Origin: VRUE01 sp963702175
Lineage (GTDB): Bacteria > Actinomycetota > Thermoleophilia > Solirubrobacterales > 70-9
Length of the DNA: 64,000 nt
NCBI GenBank assembly: GCA_963702175.1
Contig: OY969721.1
Coordinates: 682,001 to 746,000 of the forward strand
Direction of reading: 5' to 3'
Shown here: positions 25,028 through 33,441 of the stretch, piece by piece
Position numbering within the stretch: position 1 is the first letter of the stretch
How the letters are laid out: each line of letters starts with the position of its first letter
Notes under the pieces: generated by a model
Database searches by the model: none
What the model saw: the letters and a program-made list of their open reading frames with translations, nothing else
What the model was told of the DNA's origin: nothing
Made by a program: the position numbers and the translations under genes

Positions 25028-25798
25028 GTGGCCGGGCTGGTCGAGACCTCGCTCGACGGCCACGTCGCGCTGCTGCGGCTGAACCGGCCAGAGGCGCGCA
25101 ACGCCCTCTCACCGGAGATGATGGAGCAGGTCGCGAGCGAGCTTGAGCGGCTCGACCCCGACCCAGAAGTTCGCTGCATCGTCATCGCCGGCTCCGACGA
25201 GGTCTTCGCCGCCGGCGCCGACATCAAGGCGATGAGCGAGCGCAGCTTCGAGGAGGCCCTGCGCCACCCGGCCGCCTCCTTCTGGCGCCGCGTCGCCGCG
25301 ATCAAGACGCCGCTGGTCGCCGCAGTCTCGGGCTTCGCGCTCGGCGGCGGCTGCGAGCTGGCGCTGATCTGCGACATGATCGTCGCCTCTGACACGGCTC
25401 GCTTTGGCCAGCCGGAGATCACCCTGGGGATCATTCCCGGCGGCGGTGGCAGCCAGCGCCTGGCGCGGGTGCTGGGCAAGCAGCGGGCGATGGAGTACGT
25501 GCTCACCGGCCGCCGCTTCGACGCTGAGATGGCGGAGGAGATGGGTCTGGTCAACAAGGTCGTGAAGAAGGGACGCTGGCTGGAGGAGGCGATGGAGCTG
25601 GCCCGGACCGTCGCTGAGCGCCCGCCGATCGCAACCCGCCTCGCCAAGCAGGCCGTGATCGCCGCGGATGAGACGGCGCTCTCCCCCGGACTCGAGTACG
25701 AGCGCCGCCTCTACGAGCTGGCGATGGCGACCGAGGACCGGGTCGAGGGAATGCGGGCCTTCCTCGAGAAGCGAGAGCCGGAGTTCAAAGGCCGGTGA
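25028..25798 (+). CDS. Enoyl-CoA hydratase/isomerase
   Basis: A 256-residue crotonase starting at GTG, 3 nt after the dehydrogenase stop. The oxyanion segment is AGADIKAM, followed by FALGGGCELAL with the first catalytic Glu and FGQPEITLGIIPGGGGSQRL with the second, so it is a true hydratase rather than an isomerase-only member. It adds water to trans-2-enoyl-CoA. Its end overlaps the next gene by 4 nt (GTGA). Confidence 0.94.
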   Translation: MAGLVETSLDGHVALLRLNRPEARNALSPEMMEQVASELERLDPDPEVRCIVIAGSDEVFAAGADIKAMSERSFEEALRHPAASFWRRVAAIKTPLVAAVSGFALGGGCELALICDMIVASDTARFGQPEITLGIIPGGGGSQRLARVLGKQRAMEYVLTGRRFDAEMAEEMGLVNKVVKKGRWLEEAMELARTVAERPPIATRLAKQAVIAADETALSPGLEYERRLYELAMATEDRVEGMRAFLEKREPEFKGR

Positions 25799-26979
25799 GT
25801 GTCGAGCGGATCGGTGTCGTCGGCGCCGGCACGATGGGTGCCGGAATCGCCCAGATCGCCGCGCTCGGCGGCTATGAGACCCGGCTGCACGACCCCGCCC
25901 CGGCCGCGCTTCAGTCCGGGATCGAGCGGCTGCGGGCGGCGTTGATTAAGGGCGCGCGAAAGGACCTCTGGAGCGAAGAGGATGCTGTGGCTGCGGGCGA
26001 CCGAGTCGGAGCCGCCGCCAGCCCCGCCGATCTTGAGGAATGCGAACTGGTGGTGGAGGCGGCACCGGAGAGCCTCGAGCTGAAGCGCCGGCTATTCGCC
26101 GATCTCGCCAGGATCTGCGGGCCGAAAGCGATCCTCGCCAGCAACACCTCCTCACTGCCGATCACCGCGATCGCAGCCGACACGCCCCGTCCCGAGCGAG
26201 TCGTCGGCATGCACTTCTTCAACCCGCCGGCGCTGATGAGGCTGGTCGAGGTCGTCGCCACGGACGAGTCCAGCGAGGACGCCCTGACGGCGACCACCGA
26301 GGTCGGTGCCCGCATGGGCCGCACCCCGATCCGCGCCAAGGACAGCCCCGGCTTCATCGCCAACCGCCTCGCCCGACCTTTCACGTTGGAGTCGCTGCGG
26401 ATGCTGGCCGATGGTGTCGCCGACGCGGCGACGATCGACCGTGTCTGCCGCCTTGGTGGTGGCTTTCGGATGGGCCCGTTTGAGCTGATCGACCTGATCG
26501 GGCTCGACGTTAACCTCAGCGTCGCCCGCTCCTTCTACGCGCAGGGAGGCGAGCCGGAGCGCTGGCGGCCGAGTCCGCTCCAGGAGCAGCTGGTGGAGGA
26601 GGGGCGGCTTGGCCGCAAGAGCGGGCGGGGCTTCTACGAGTACGGCGATGGGCCACACCGCGATCCCGACCCCGATCTCGGCATCGCGGCGCCGACGCTC
26701 GACACCATCTCACTGGCGAGTATCGACCCTGCCGCGCCACAGATCCTTCCCCGCCTCCTGGCCCAGATCGCTAACGAGGCAGCCTTCGCACTCGAAGAGG
26801 AGGTCGGTGCCCCCACAGACATGGACACCGCGATGCGACTCGGCTTCAACTGGCCGCTGGGCCCGCTCGAACTGACCGACCTGATCGGCCGTGGGCGTGC
26901 AGCGTCACTACTGGAGCAACTTCGCGTCGAGCACGGCGAGGCTTACCAGCCCGCGCCGGGACTCGGCGCGGGCTGGTAG
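25795..26979 (+). CDS. 3-Hydroxyacyl-CoA dehydrogenase with two C-terminal domains
   Basis: A 394-residue enzyme starting at GTG. The NAD-binding site is IGVVGAGTMGAGIAQIAA, followed by VVEAAPESLELKRRLF, SNTSSLPI and the catalytic histidine region ERVVGMHFFNPPALM. KDSPGFIANRL marks the hinge. Two tandem 3HCDH C-terminal domains follow (RMGPFELIDLIGLDVN and FNWPLGPLELTDLIGRG), as in the longer PaaH/FadB2-type proteins. It oxidises 3-hydroxyacyl-CoA with NAD, the step between the hydratase and thiolase encoded beside it. Its 3' end carries a strong hairpin. Confidence 0.93.
   Translation: MSVERIGVVGAGTMGAGIAQIAALGGYETRLHDPAPAALQSGIERLRAALIKGARKDLWSEEDAVAAGDRVGAAASPADLEECELVVEAAPESLELKRRLFADLARICGPKAILASNTSSLPITAIAADTPRPERVVGMHFFNPPALMRLVEVVATDESSEDALTATTEVGARMGRTPIRAKDSPGFIANRLARPFTLESLRMLADGVADAATIDRVCRLGGGFRMGPFELIDLIGLDVNLSVARSFYAQGGEPERWRPSPLQEQLVEEGRLGRKSGRGFYEYGDGPHRDPDPDLGIAAPTLDTISLASIDPAAPQILPRLLAQIANEAAFALEEEVGAPTDMDTAMRLGFNWPLGPLELTDLIGRGRAASLLEQLRVEHGEAYQPAPGLGAGW
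26946..26976. terminator. Perfect 13-bp hairpin at the end of the beta-oxidation cluster
   Basis: CCAGCCCGCGCCG pairs exactly with CGGCGCGGGCTGG around GGACT. It sits in the last codons of the dehydrogenase gene, next to its stop, and 14 nt from the end of the convergent phosphatase gene, so it can serve both strands. Confidence 0.6.
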
Positions 26980-26989
26980 CCAAGGCAGA

Positions 26990-28363
26990 TCAGTCGTCGC
27001 GACCGATCAGGGTCTGGAACAGGTCGGTCTGATCGCGGACGCCCATCACGTTGGTCGCCTGCGGACCTATCGCCGCGACGGGCACGCGGGCACCGGTGTG
27101 GGTCTGGCCGCCCGGGGTCTTGCCGGTGGCGTAGGAAACCCGGATCGGGTATCCGTCAGCCGTTTCCAGCGTCGCGTAGAAGCCGGGCGTGTCCTGGTTG
27201 GCCCCGACGATCTGGCTGGTGTGAGAGTGATCGGCGGTGATCACGACGAGCGTGTCGTCATGCCGCCGCTGGTACTCAAGCGCCACCCCTACGGCCTCGT
27301 CGAAGGCGAGGTTCTCGCCGATCTGGCCGCAGACATCGGAGGCGTGGTCGCGCTTGTCGATCGAGGCCCCCTCGACCTGGAGGAAGAAGCCCTTGCGGTT
27401 CTCCAGCAGGTCGATCGCCTTGTCGGTCATCGCCGCCAGGCTCGGCTCGTTGGCTGGGCGGTTGGTCTCGTCGCAGCGGAACGTCGGCCCACCCGCTCCC
27501 GGCGTGGGTGCGGCAATCAGCGGTTTGAACTCGGTGGTCATGTTGCTCGGCGTGAAGAGACCGAGCACCGGGCCTTTGCTCAGTGAGGTGACGCCGCTCA
27601 GCTCGGCGGCAGTCTGCACAAAGCGGTAACCCTTCGCTTTGGCGTAGTCGACCACCGTGCCGCCCGCGTCGAGCGTCTGTAGGTAGCGGTTGCGACCACC
27701 GCCGAGGTTGACGTCGAGCAGGTGATCGACCTGCTGCTCGGCGATCGAGCCGAGGCCGCCTTTGCCCTTCGCCTCGGAGGGGCAGATCGTGCGCGAGTCC
27801 GCCGGACCCTGACAGGCGCGCTGGGAGATGTGCGACGAAGGTGCCGCCGGGGTCGCGTCGGTGATCTCCGCGGTCGAGACGTTGCCGACCCGCATGCCGC
27901 GCTTGTCGGCGATCTCGAAGGTGGTCTTGTAGCCGCTGTTGGAACCGGGGACGTTCTCCGCTGTGCTCGGCCCCTGCGAGAGACGCGCGTCGATCGTCTT
28001 TTTCCCGGTCGACCAGGCGGTCGCGGTAGGAGCCGAATCGGGGACGTAATTCGGCGGGTACTCAGGCCCGGGGCCGGCTGAGAGGCCGTAGGTAATCAAC
28101 TCGCCGGCGAAGGGGAGGGTCTCCATGTTCAGCGTGCCCTCGGCCCCCACGCCGTAGTAGCGGGCAAGGGTGATCTCGCTGTCGCCCATGCCGTCGCCGA
28201 TAAGCAGGATCACGTTCTTCGGCTGGTCCGAGTCGATCAACCGCTTGATCTCACGCGAGTTGTCGTCGTCGGAGTCGTGGTGGGCAGCGGCTATGGCGCC
28301 TGTGGCGGCAACCGTCACCAGGATCGCGAAGAGCAACCCCAGATACCGTCGCTTGGCTCGCAT
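26990..28363 (-). CDS. phoA-like: Secreted alkaline phosphatase (PhoA family)
   Basis: A 457-residue protein from the ATG at 28363. The ATG at 28381 is less likely because the Shine-Dalgarno AAGGAG lies inside those codons, 7 nt before 28363. A Sec signal (LGLLFAILVTVAATGAIAA) precedes the mature enzyme. Metal and catalytic motifs are NVILLIGDGMGD, nucleophile Ser in P-D-S-A-P-T-A-T-A, QVEGASIDKRDHASD, and ITADHSHTSQIV. A late T-H-T-G segment binds metal. It hydrolyses phosphate monoesters outside the cell. A Pho-box-like repeat lies upstream. Confidence 0.92.
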   Translation of the reverse strand: MRAKRRYLGLLFAILVTVAATGAIAAAHHDSDDDNSREIKRLIDSDQPKNVILLIGDGMGDSEITLARYYGVGAEGTLNMETLPFAGELITYGLSAGPGPEYPPNYVPDSAPTATAWSTGKKTIDARLSQGPSTAENVPGSNSGYKTTFEIADKRGMRVGNVSTAEITDATPAAPSSHISQRACQGPADSRTICPSEAKGKGGLGSIAEQQVDHLLDVNLGGGRNRYLQTLDAGGTVVDYAKAKGYRFVQTAAELSGVTSLSKGPVLGLFTPSNMTTEFKPLIAAPTPGAGGPTFRCDETNRPANEPSLAAMTDKAIDLLENRKGFFLQVEGASIDKRDHASDVCGQIGENLAFDEAVGVALEYQRRHDDTLVVITADHSHTSQIVGANQDTPGFYATLETADGYPIRVSYATGKTPGGQTHTGARVPVAAIGPQATNVMGVRDQTDLFQTLIGRDD

Positions 28364-28382
28364 TTCGTCTCTCCTTGTCATT

Positions 28383-28415
28383 TTCGAATGAACCTCGGAT
28401 TGAGTCAGGGCGAAC
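28383..28415 (-). promoter_or_regulatory. Pho-box-like 11-nt repeats before the phosphatase gene
   Basis: Read on the minus strand, three 11-nt units follow each other: GTTCGCCCTGA, CTCAATCCGAG, GTTCATTCGAA. Units one and three start GTTC, matching the GTTCACC-type direct repeats bound by PhoP in actinobacteria, and spacing is in register. It lies 20 nt before the preferred start codon. The middle unit is weak. Confidence 0.45.
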
Positions 28416-28513
28416 CTAGGAAGACCAGTGTCATCTCATGCTAAAAGGGCGTTGCCAAGCGGAGAAATCGCTGTGAACCTGACGGCTCGCGAGATGCGAG
28501 ACTGCGACGGCCA

Positions 28514-30409
28514 ATGGGCAGGGTACGCAAGTCAGCCACCGAGCAGACCGCGGCGCGCAACCGTGCCGCGCACGATTCGTTGCCGTCGGTAGACCCGGAT
28601 CAGGACGAAGCACGGCGCGGTCTAATCGCCGAGCTCGATCCGCCGGTGATCGCCGGCAAGGGCGACCGCCCGGCCTGGGAGCTCGAGTCCTATGACTTCC
28701 TCGAGGGCGAGGCGTCGGACACCGCCCACCCGAGCCTCTGGCGGCTCGGCAAGCTGAACCGGATCGCGGGCCTCTTCGAGCTGGCACCGGGCTTCTACCA
28801 ACTGCGTGGCTTCGACCTCTCGAACATGCACGTGGTCGAGGGCGAGGAAGGGATCGTGGTGATCGACCCGCTGGTCTCCGCCGAGACGGCCGCGGCGGCC
28901 CTGGCCCTCTACCGAGAGCACCGCGGGGAGCGGCCGGTCACCGGCCTGGTCTACACCCACAGCCACGTCGATCACTTCGGTGGCGCCAGGGGCGTCGTCT
29001 CCGAGGTCGAGGTCGAGGAGCGCCAGATCCCCCTCATTGCTCCCGCCGGGTTCCTCCACCACGCGGTCAGCGAGAACGTCTTCGCGGGGACGGCGATGGG
29101 CCGCCGCGCCGGCTACATGTACGGGGCGCTGCTCGAGCGCGGCGCCGACGGGCAGCTCGGCTCAGGACTGGGGCAGACCACCTCGCTCGGCACGATCACG
29201 CTGATCCCTCCCACCCTCGACATCGCCGAGACCGGCCAAGAAGAGGTCGTCGACGGGGTGCGGATGGCCTTCCAGCTGACGCCGGGCACCGAGGCGCCGG
29301 CGGAGATGAACATCCACTTCCCAGACGCCCGCGTCCTCTGCATCGCCGACAACGCCGCCCGCGCCATGCACAACATCCTCACCCCGCGTGGTGCTCTGGT
29401 CCGCGACCCGCGGATCTGGGCGCACTACCTGGACCAGGCGATCGAGCTCTACGGCACCGAGTCCGACGTCCTCTTCTCGGGCCACCACTGGCCCTGCTGG
29501 GGCCGCGAGCGGATCGTCGACTTCCTGGAGAAGCAGCGCGACCTCTACTCCTACCTGCATGACCAGACCCTGCGCCTGCTCAACCAGGGCTTGACCGGAC
29601 CCGAGATCGCCGAGGCGATCGAGCTGCCACCAAGCCTCGCGGACGAGTGGCACTGCCGCGAGTACTACGGCTCGGTCAGCCACAACGTGAAGGCGATCTA
29701 CCAGCGCTACATGGGCTGGTTCGACGGCAACCCGGCCCACCTCTGGGAGCACCCACCGGTCGAGCAGGCGCGCCGATACGTCGAGTTCATGGGCGGCACC
29801 GAGGCGGTGCTGGAGAAGGCGCGCGAGTCCTTCGAGGCGGGCGACTACCGATGGGTCGCCGAGGCCGTCAACCACCTTGTCTTCGCCGAGCCCAGTAACG
29901 AGACAGCGCGGGAGCTACAGGCCGACGCGCTCGAGCAGCTCGGCTACGGAGCTGAGAACGCCACCTGGCGCAACTTCTTCCTGATGGGCGCGAAGGAGCT
30001 GCGCGAGGGAATCTCGGGGACGCCTACCGCTGCCGCGCCACCCGATATCGTCGCCAACCTCTCGGTCTCTCAGCTGCTCGACGCGATGGCGATCCGACTC
30101 GATGGGCCGCGCGCCTGGGAACACCACCTGCGCATCGACTGGATCATCACCGATCCCGACGAGGAGCACGCGATCACGGTCCGCAACGGGGTCCTCAGCC
30201 ACCGCCCCCGCAGACACGCTCCCGAAGCCGAAGCCGGTCTAGTCGTCGAGCGCAGGGCACTGAACGAACTGCTGCTCAAAGTCGCCGACATCGGCGAGCT
30301 GGGGGAGAGTGAGCGGCTGCATGTCGAGGGAGACGGGGCGAAGATCGGCGAGCTGCTCGGCCTGCTCGACGAGCCCGACCCCGGCTTCGCCATCGTCACG
30401 CCGGACTAG
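28514..30409 (+). CDS. Linear primary-alkylsulfatase (SdsA1-like, metallo-beta-lactamase fold)
   Basis: A 631-residue type III alkylsulfatase. The MBL zinc motif is THSHVDHFGG (about residues 153-162), then EMNIHFPD, CIADNAARAMHNI and SGHHWPCWG. The alkyl-sulfatase dimerisation domain follows with Y-Y-G-S-V-S-H-N-V-K-A-I-Y-Q-R-Y-x-G-W-x-D-G-N, and the C-terminal part is the SCP2-like domain. It splits alkyl sulfates such as dodecyl sulfate into alcohol and sulfate. No signal peptide is visible, although SdsA1 is secreted, so this one may be cytosolic. Released sulfate and fatty alcohol would suit the sulfate importer and beta-oxidation genes in the window, but they are not linked in an operon. 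Confidence 0.9.
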   Translation: MGRVRKSATEQTAARNRAAHDSLPSVDPDQDEARRGLIAELDPPVIAGKGDRPAWELESYDFLEGEASDTAHPSLWRLGKLNRIAGLFELAPGFYQLRGFDLSNMHVVEGEEGIVVIDPLVSAETAAAALALYREHRGERPVTGLVYTHSHVDHFGGARGVVSEVEVEERQIPLIAPAGFLHHAVSENVFAGTAMGRRAGYMYGALLERGADGQLGSGLGQTTSLGTITLIPPTLDIAETGQEEVVDGVRMAFQLTPGTEAPAEMNIHFPDARVLCIADNAARAMHNILTPRGALVRDPRIWAHYLDQAIELYGTESDVLFSGHHWPCWGRERIVDFLEKQRDLYSYLHDQTLRLLNQGLTGPEIAEAIELPPSLADEWHCREYYGSVSHNVKAIYQRYMGWFDGNPAHLWEHPPVEQARRYVEFMGGTEAVLEKARESFEAGDYRWVAEAVNHLVFAEPSNETARELQADALEQLGYGAENATWRNFFLMGAKELREGISGTPTAAAPPDIVANLSVSQLLDAMAIRLDGPRAWEHHLRIDWIITDPDEEHAITVRNGVLSHRPRRHAPEAEAGLVVERRALNELLLKVADIGELGESERLHVEGDGAKIGELLGLLDEPDPGFAIVTPD

Positions 30410-30418
30410 CGCAGACGC

Positions 30419-30697
30419 TCAGCCGTGACTGAGCCGGAACATCGTCTCGTCCACGTAGCACCAGCTCCAGTCCTCACCCGGCTCGGCAGAGCGAATGATC
30501 GGATGCCCCGTGGCCTGGTGATGGACCGTCGCGTGCTTCCCCGGCGAGTTGTCGCAACAGCCGATGTGCCCACAGCTCTGGCACATCCGTAGATGCACCC
30601 ACCGCATCCCCAGCGCCAGACACTCCTCACAACCGGCGACCTCCGCAGGGGCGTCGATGACCTGGATTGAGTCGAGATGGGTGCAGTCGGTGGCCAT
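30419..30697 (-). CDS. UBP-type zinc-finger protein
   Basis: A 92-residue protein made almost entirely of one UBP-type (ZnF-UBP) zinc finger. Metal ligands are spaced as C-x-H near the start (DCTHLD), GCEECLALG, RMCQSCGHIGCCDNSPGKHATVHHQATGHPI, then a final EDWSWCYVDE. In eukaryotes this domain binds free ubiquitin C-termini; in actinobacteria it occurs as short stand-alone proteins of unknown role. It is convergent with the alkylsulfatase. Confidence 0.88.
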   Translation of the reverse strand: MATDCTHLDSIQVIDAPAEVAGCEECLALGMRWVHLRMCQSCGHIGCCDNSPGKHATVHHQATGHPIIRSAEPGEDWSWCYVDETMFRLSHG

Positions 30698-30762
30698 CGG
30701 CTCACCTTAGCGAGGCACGAGCACGGGACAGCCCGGCCACCTCATCTGCCAAGGTTCGGCGC

Positions 30763-31245
30763 ATGGACGGGAACGAGGCGAGCGGGGAGCCGATCACCGA
30801 GGAGGGGATCGTTGCCCTGAAGGAAGAAATCGAGCAGCTGGAGGGGCCGGGCCGCACCAAGATGGCGGCGCGGATCAAGACCGCCCGCGAGGAAGGCGAC
30901 CTCAAGGAGAACGCCGAGTATCACATCGCCAAGGAGGACCAGGCGCACCTGGAGACCAAGATCAAGCGGCTGCGTGAGCGACTGCGAACGGCGGTCGTCG
31001 TCGAGATCGACGGCGACTCGGACAGCTTTGCCTTCGGCCGCACCGCCGAGGTACTGGACGAGGCGAAAGGCGAGGTCCACACCTGGACCCTGGTCGGCTC
31101 GACCGAAGCCGACCTCGCCGAGGGCCGCCTCTCGGCCGAGTCACCGATCGGCCGCGCCCTGCGCGACGGCAAGGTAGGGAAGCCGATCGAGATCGAGACT
31201 CCGCGCGGCGCCCGCACCTTCGTGATCCAGAAGCTTGTCGGCTAA
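30763..31245 (+). CDS. greA: Transcription elongation factor GreA
   Basis: A 160-residue GreA. The N-terminal coiled coil has ITEEGIVALKEEIEQLE and the tip acidic pair in AREEGDLKENAEYHIAKEDQAHLE, the residues that reach the RNA polymerase active site. The FKBP-like C-terminal domain has the STEADLAEGRLSAESPIGRAL segment and ends FVIQKLVG. It rescues backtracked RNA polymerase by stimulating transcript cleavage. The ATG at 30763 is the family start. It is divergent from the zinc-finger gene, 65 nt away. Confidence 0.94.
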   Translation: MDGNEASGEPITEEGIVALKEEIEQLEGPGRTKMAARIKTAREEGDLKENAEYHIAKEDQAHLETKIKRLRERLRTAVVVEIDGDSDSFAFGRTAEVLDEAKGEVHTWTLVGSTEADLAEGRLSAESPIGRALRDGKVGKPIEIETPRGARTFVIQKLVG

Positions 31246-31282
31246 CTGCAAGCGACGAATAAGGTTCGTCCGAGGGTAGTGC

Positions 31283-31288
31283 TACACT
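31283..31288 (+). promoter_or_regulatory. -10 box for a probably leaderless vapBC transcript
   Basis: TACACT ends 8 nt before the ATG at 31296, so transcription would start at or within a base of the start codon. No Shine-Dalgarno fits between. Leaderless mRNAs are common in actinobacteria. Confidence 0.45.
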
Positions 31289-31295
31289 GTCGCAC

Positions 31296-31538
31296 ATGGA
31301 GATTGGAGTCCGAGACCTGCGTAATCGAACAGCCAGTGTCATTGACGCTGTAAAAGCGGGAGAGCGGGTCACGCTTACGGTCAATGGCGATCCACTAGCG
31401 GATATCGTTCCCCACGGCCAGCGCACTCGCTGGCTTGGTGGTGCCCAGCTTCGGGAGCAACTCAGAGAACGCGCTGCTGATCCAGGCTTGCGACAGGAGC
31501 TCGACGACCTAGCCGGTCAAACCCTCGACGAGCTTTGA
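31296..31538 (+). CDS. vapB-like: Phd/YefM-type antitoxin
   Basis: An 80-residue antitoxin. The Phd/YefM DNA-binding fold is seen in IGVRDLRNRTASVIDAVKAGERVTLTVNGDPLADIVP; the segment D-L-R-N-x-x-x-x-V-I-D-x-V-x-x-G-E-x-V-x-x-T is diagnostic. The charged C-terminal tail ELDDLAGQTLDEL would wrap the toxin. It is first in the operon and overlaps the toxin TTG start by 4 nt. It probably represses its own promoter, which lies immediately upstream. Confidence 0.88.
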   Translation: MEIGVRDLRNRTASVIDAVKAGERVTLTVNGDPLADIVPHGQRTRWLGGAQLREQLRERAADPGLRQELDDLAGQTLDEL

Positions 31539-31942
31539 ACGAGCAAGCAGCCGGCCTGCTGGACACGTCGGTCTTCATTGCTCAAGAGACGAGGCGTCCG
31601 CTCGGTGAGCTGCCGGATCGCGTCGCGATTTCCGTGGTCACGATCGGAGAGCTTCAGCTAGGAATTCTGAACGCGGTCGACGACGCGATTCGCGCCCGCC
31701 GCGCAGACACGCTCTCGCTCGCTCGCGCAGCGGATCCAATCCCCATCAGCGAAGCGGTGATGGTCACTTGGGCCCGCATCGTCGCCGACTGCAAGGCTGC
31801 CGGCATCCAGCGAGCGGTAAAGCTCACTGACACGCTGATCGCAGCCACGGCGGTGGAGCACGGCCTTCCCGTGGTCACTCAGGATGGCGACTTCGAGAAG
31901 ATCGCGGCCGCCAGCTCAAGGCTGCAAATTGTCATGGCTTGA
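31535..31942 (+). CDS. vapC-like: VapC-type PIN-domain toxin
   Basis: A 135-residue PIN nuclease from a TTG start (TTGA overlap with the antitoxin). Acidic residues are in LLDTSVFIAQE (Asp9), ISVVTIGELQLG (Glu about 40), KLTDTLIAATA (Asp about 98) and VTQDGDFEKI (Asp about 116). The set is complete, so the enzyme should be an active RNase. The partner is encoded directly before it. Its last 11 nt overlap the end of a decayed SIR2-like gene on the other strand. Confidence 0.88.
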   Translation: MNEQAAGLLDTSVFIAQETRRPLGELPDRVAISVVTIGELQLGILNAVDDAIRARRADTLSLARAADPIPISEAVMVTWARIVADCKAAGIQRAVKLTDTLIAATAVEHGLPVVTQDGDFEKIAAASSRLQIVMA

Positions 31943-32405
31943 CCGCATCCACTGGGGTGTAATTCGACTCGATCTCTCGCTGTAGAAAGCGTCTTACACG
32001 CACATGCACGTCCGGAGAGGGATTGCGCACCTGAATGACATCTGGCCCGCCACCACGTCGTACGGCTGCACGAAGGAGCGTTCGGATCTCTACGTCGTCG
32101 TCGGGCATCGAGTACCCGACTATCTCGAGATGCTTAGAATGAGTAGATGGGCGATCCCGAACTTCAACTTGCGGAAGAACTCCTCTGTGTCACGCAGGCT
32201 ACCCGGATAGCCAGCACATATCTCGATATAGGACTTGAGAGTTGAGAAGAAGTCAACCGCCGCAGGAGTGAAGCCCTTGTCTTTCCCGTCGGGGTAGAAT
32301 GACCGGTTATCAACTCGGCTGTATTCGGCATTCCCATCGCACAGGACAAACCAGCTCCCACTACAACCAGAGGATTGCCGAAGCTGGTCGACTAAGAGCC
32401 TGGAG
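31932..32405 (-). pseudogene. Decayed SIR2-like domain gene
   Basis: Three frames on the minus strand hold successive parts of one protein. Near 32400-32330 is VVVGAGLSCAMGMPNTAEL, the SIR2 nucleotide-binding motif G-A-G-x-S-x-x-x-G-x-P. Another frame gives GFTPAAVDFFSTLKSYI and TEEFFRKLKF (to about 32150). The third, open from about 32190 to TGA at 31932, gives KHLEIVGYSMPDDDVEIRTLLRAA, the usual SIR2-family C-terminal strand and helix. Only about 155 codons remain of a gene that should have 270 or more, so it carries at least two frameshifts and an internal deletion. SIR2-like proteins are NADases in antiphage defence. GC is lower than in flanking genes, suggesting transfer. Confidence 0.65.
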
Positions 32406-33402
32406 TCGGGGCGATCTCGGCGGGCTCGCCGCCGGGCATCCAGTGCGCCTCTGGCGAGGGCGGGGTGTCGCGCAGGTACCACTCGGCGTCGAGGGCGCCC
32501 ATGCAGCCGGTGCCGGCCGCGGTGATCGCCTGGCGGTAGGTGTGGTCGACGAGGTCGCCGACGGCGAAGACTCCGGCCAGATTCGTCCTGGTTGAGCCCG
32601 ACTGGGTCACCACGTAGCCGTCCTCGTCGGTGTCGACCTGACCGGCCACGATCTCCGACTTGGGGAGGTGGCCGATCGCGATGAAGGCACCCTCGGCTAC
32701 GACCTCCTCCTGCTCGCCGGTCTCGGAGTTGCGCAACCTGACCAGGCCGAGCTTTCCATCATCGCCGGCGACGAACTCCTCGACGACGAAGGGGGTCTTG
32801 AACTCGATGTTGGGCTGCTCCTTGGCACGGTCGAACATGATGTTCGAGGCGCGGAACTCGTCGCGCCGGTTGACCACGGTCAGGTCGCTGGCGAACTTGG
32901 AGATGAAGATCGAGTCCTCCATCGCCGAGTCGCCGCCGCCGATCACGATTACCTTCTGGCCTTTGAAGAAGGCGCCGTCGCAGACGCCGCAGGTGGAGAC
33001 GCCGCGGCCGCCCAGCCCCATCTCCCCGGGGACGCCGAGCCGGCGCGGCTCTGCCCCCATCGCCAGGACCACGGCCTTCGCCAAGTGCTCCTCGTCGCCG
33101 AGGTAGACCTTCTGGACGCCGCCGTCGGAGAGCTCGACCCGGTCGACGTCGTCGGTGACGAAGCGGGTGCCGAAGCGCTCCGCCTGGGCGCGGAACTGGG
33201 CCATCATCTCCGGCCCCATGATCCCCTCGGGGTAGCCAGGGTAGTTCTCGACGTCGGTCGTGTTCTGCAGCTGGCCGCCCCACTGGAAGCCCTCGAAGAC
33301 GAGCGGCTCGAGGTTGGCACGGGCTGCGTAGAGCGCCGCGGTGTAGCCGGCAGGGCCGCCGCCGATCACAATCAGGTTCTCGACTCTCTTCTCGTCTGTC
33401 AT
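32392..33402 (-). CDS. trxB: Thioredoxin reductase
   Basis: A 336-residue FAD/NADPH enzyme. Motifs in order: VIGGGPAGYTAALYAARANLEPLVFEG (FAD), GGQLQNTTDVENYPGYPEG, the redox-active S-T-C-G-V-C-D-G (about residues 136-143; most family members have C-A-T-C), VIVIGGGDSAMEDSIFISKFA (NADPH) and GVFAVGDLVDHTYRQAITAAGTGC. The C-terminus extends beyond the usual end with EAHWMPGGEPAEIAPTPGS. GCAAAGAG before the ATG at 33402 fixes the start. No thioredoxin gene is nearby. Confidence 0.9.
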   Translation of the reverse strand: MTDEKRVENLIVIGGGPAGYTAALYAARANLEPLVFEGFQWGGQLQNTTDVENYPGYPEGIMGPEMMAQFRAQAERFGTRFVTDDVDRVELSDGGVQKVYLGDEEHLAKAVVLAMGAEPRRLGVPGEMGLGGRGVSTCGVCDGAFFKGQKVIVIGGGDSAMEDSIFISKFASDLTVVNRRDEFRASNIMFDRAKEQPNIEFKTPFVVEEFVAGDDGKLGLVRLRNSETGEQEEVVAEGAFIAIGHLPKSEIVAGQVDTDEDGYVVTQSGSTRTNLAGVFAVGDLVDHTYRQAITAAGTGCMGALDAEWYLRDTPPSPEAHWMPGGEPAEIAPTPGS

Positions 33403-33441
33403 CTCTTTGCCTAAGTCTTTCGTATCCGGATGTCGGCCCAA

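Noticed and set aside
32004..32210. A 68-codon plus-strand frame in the gap between VapC and trxB
   Set aside because: It is antisense to the recognisable SIR2-like fragment and has no recognisable sequence of its own.
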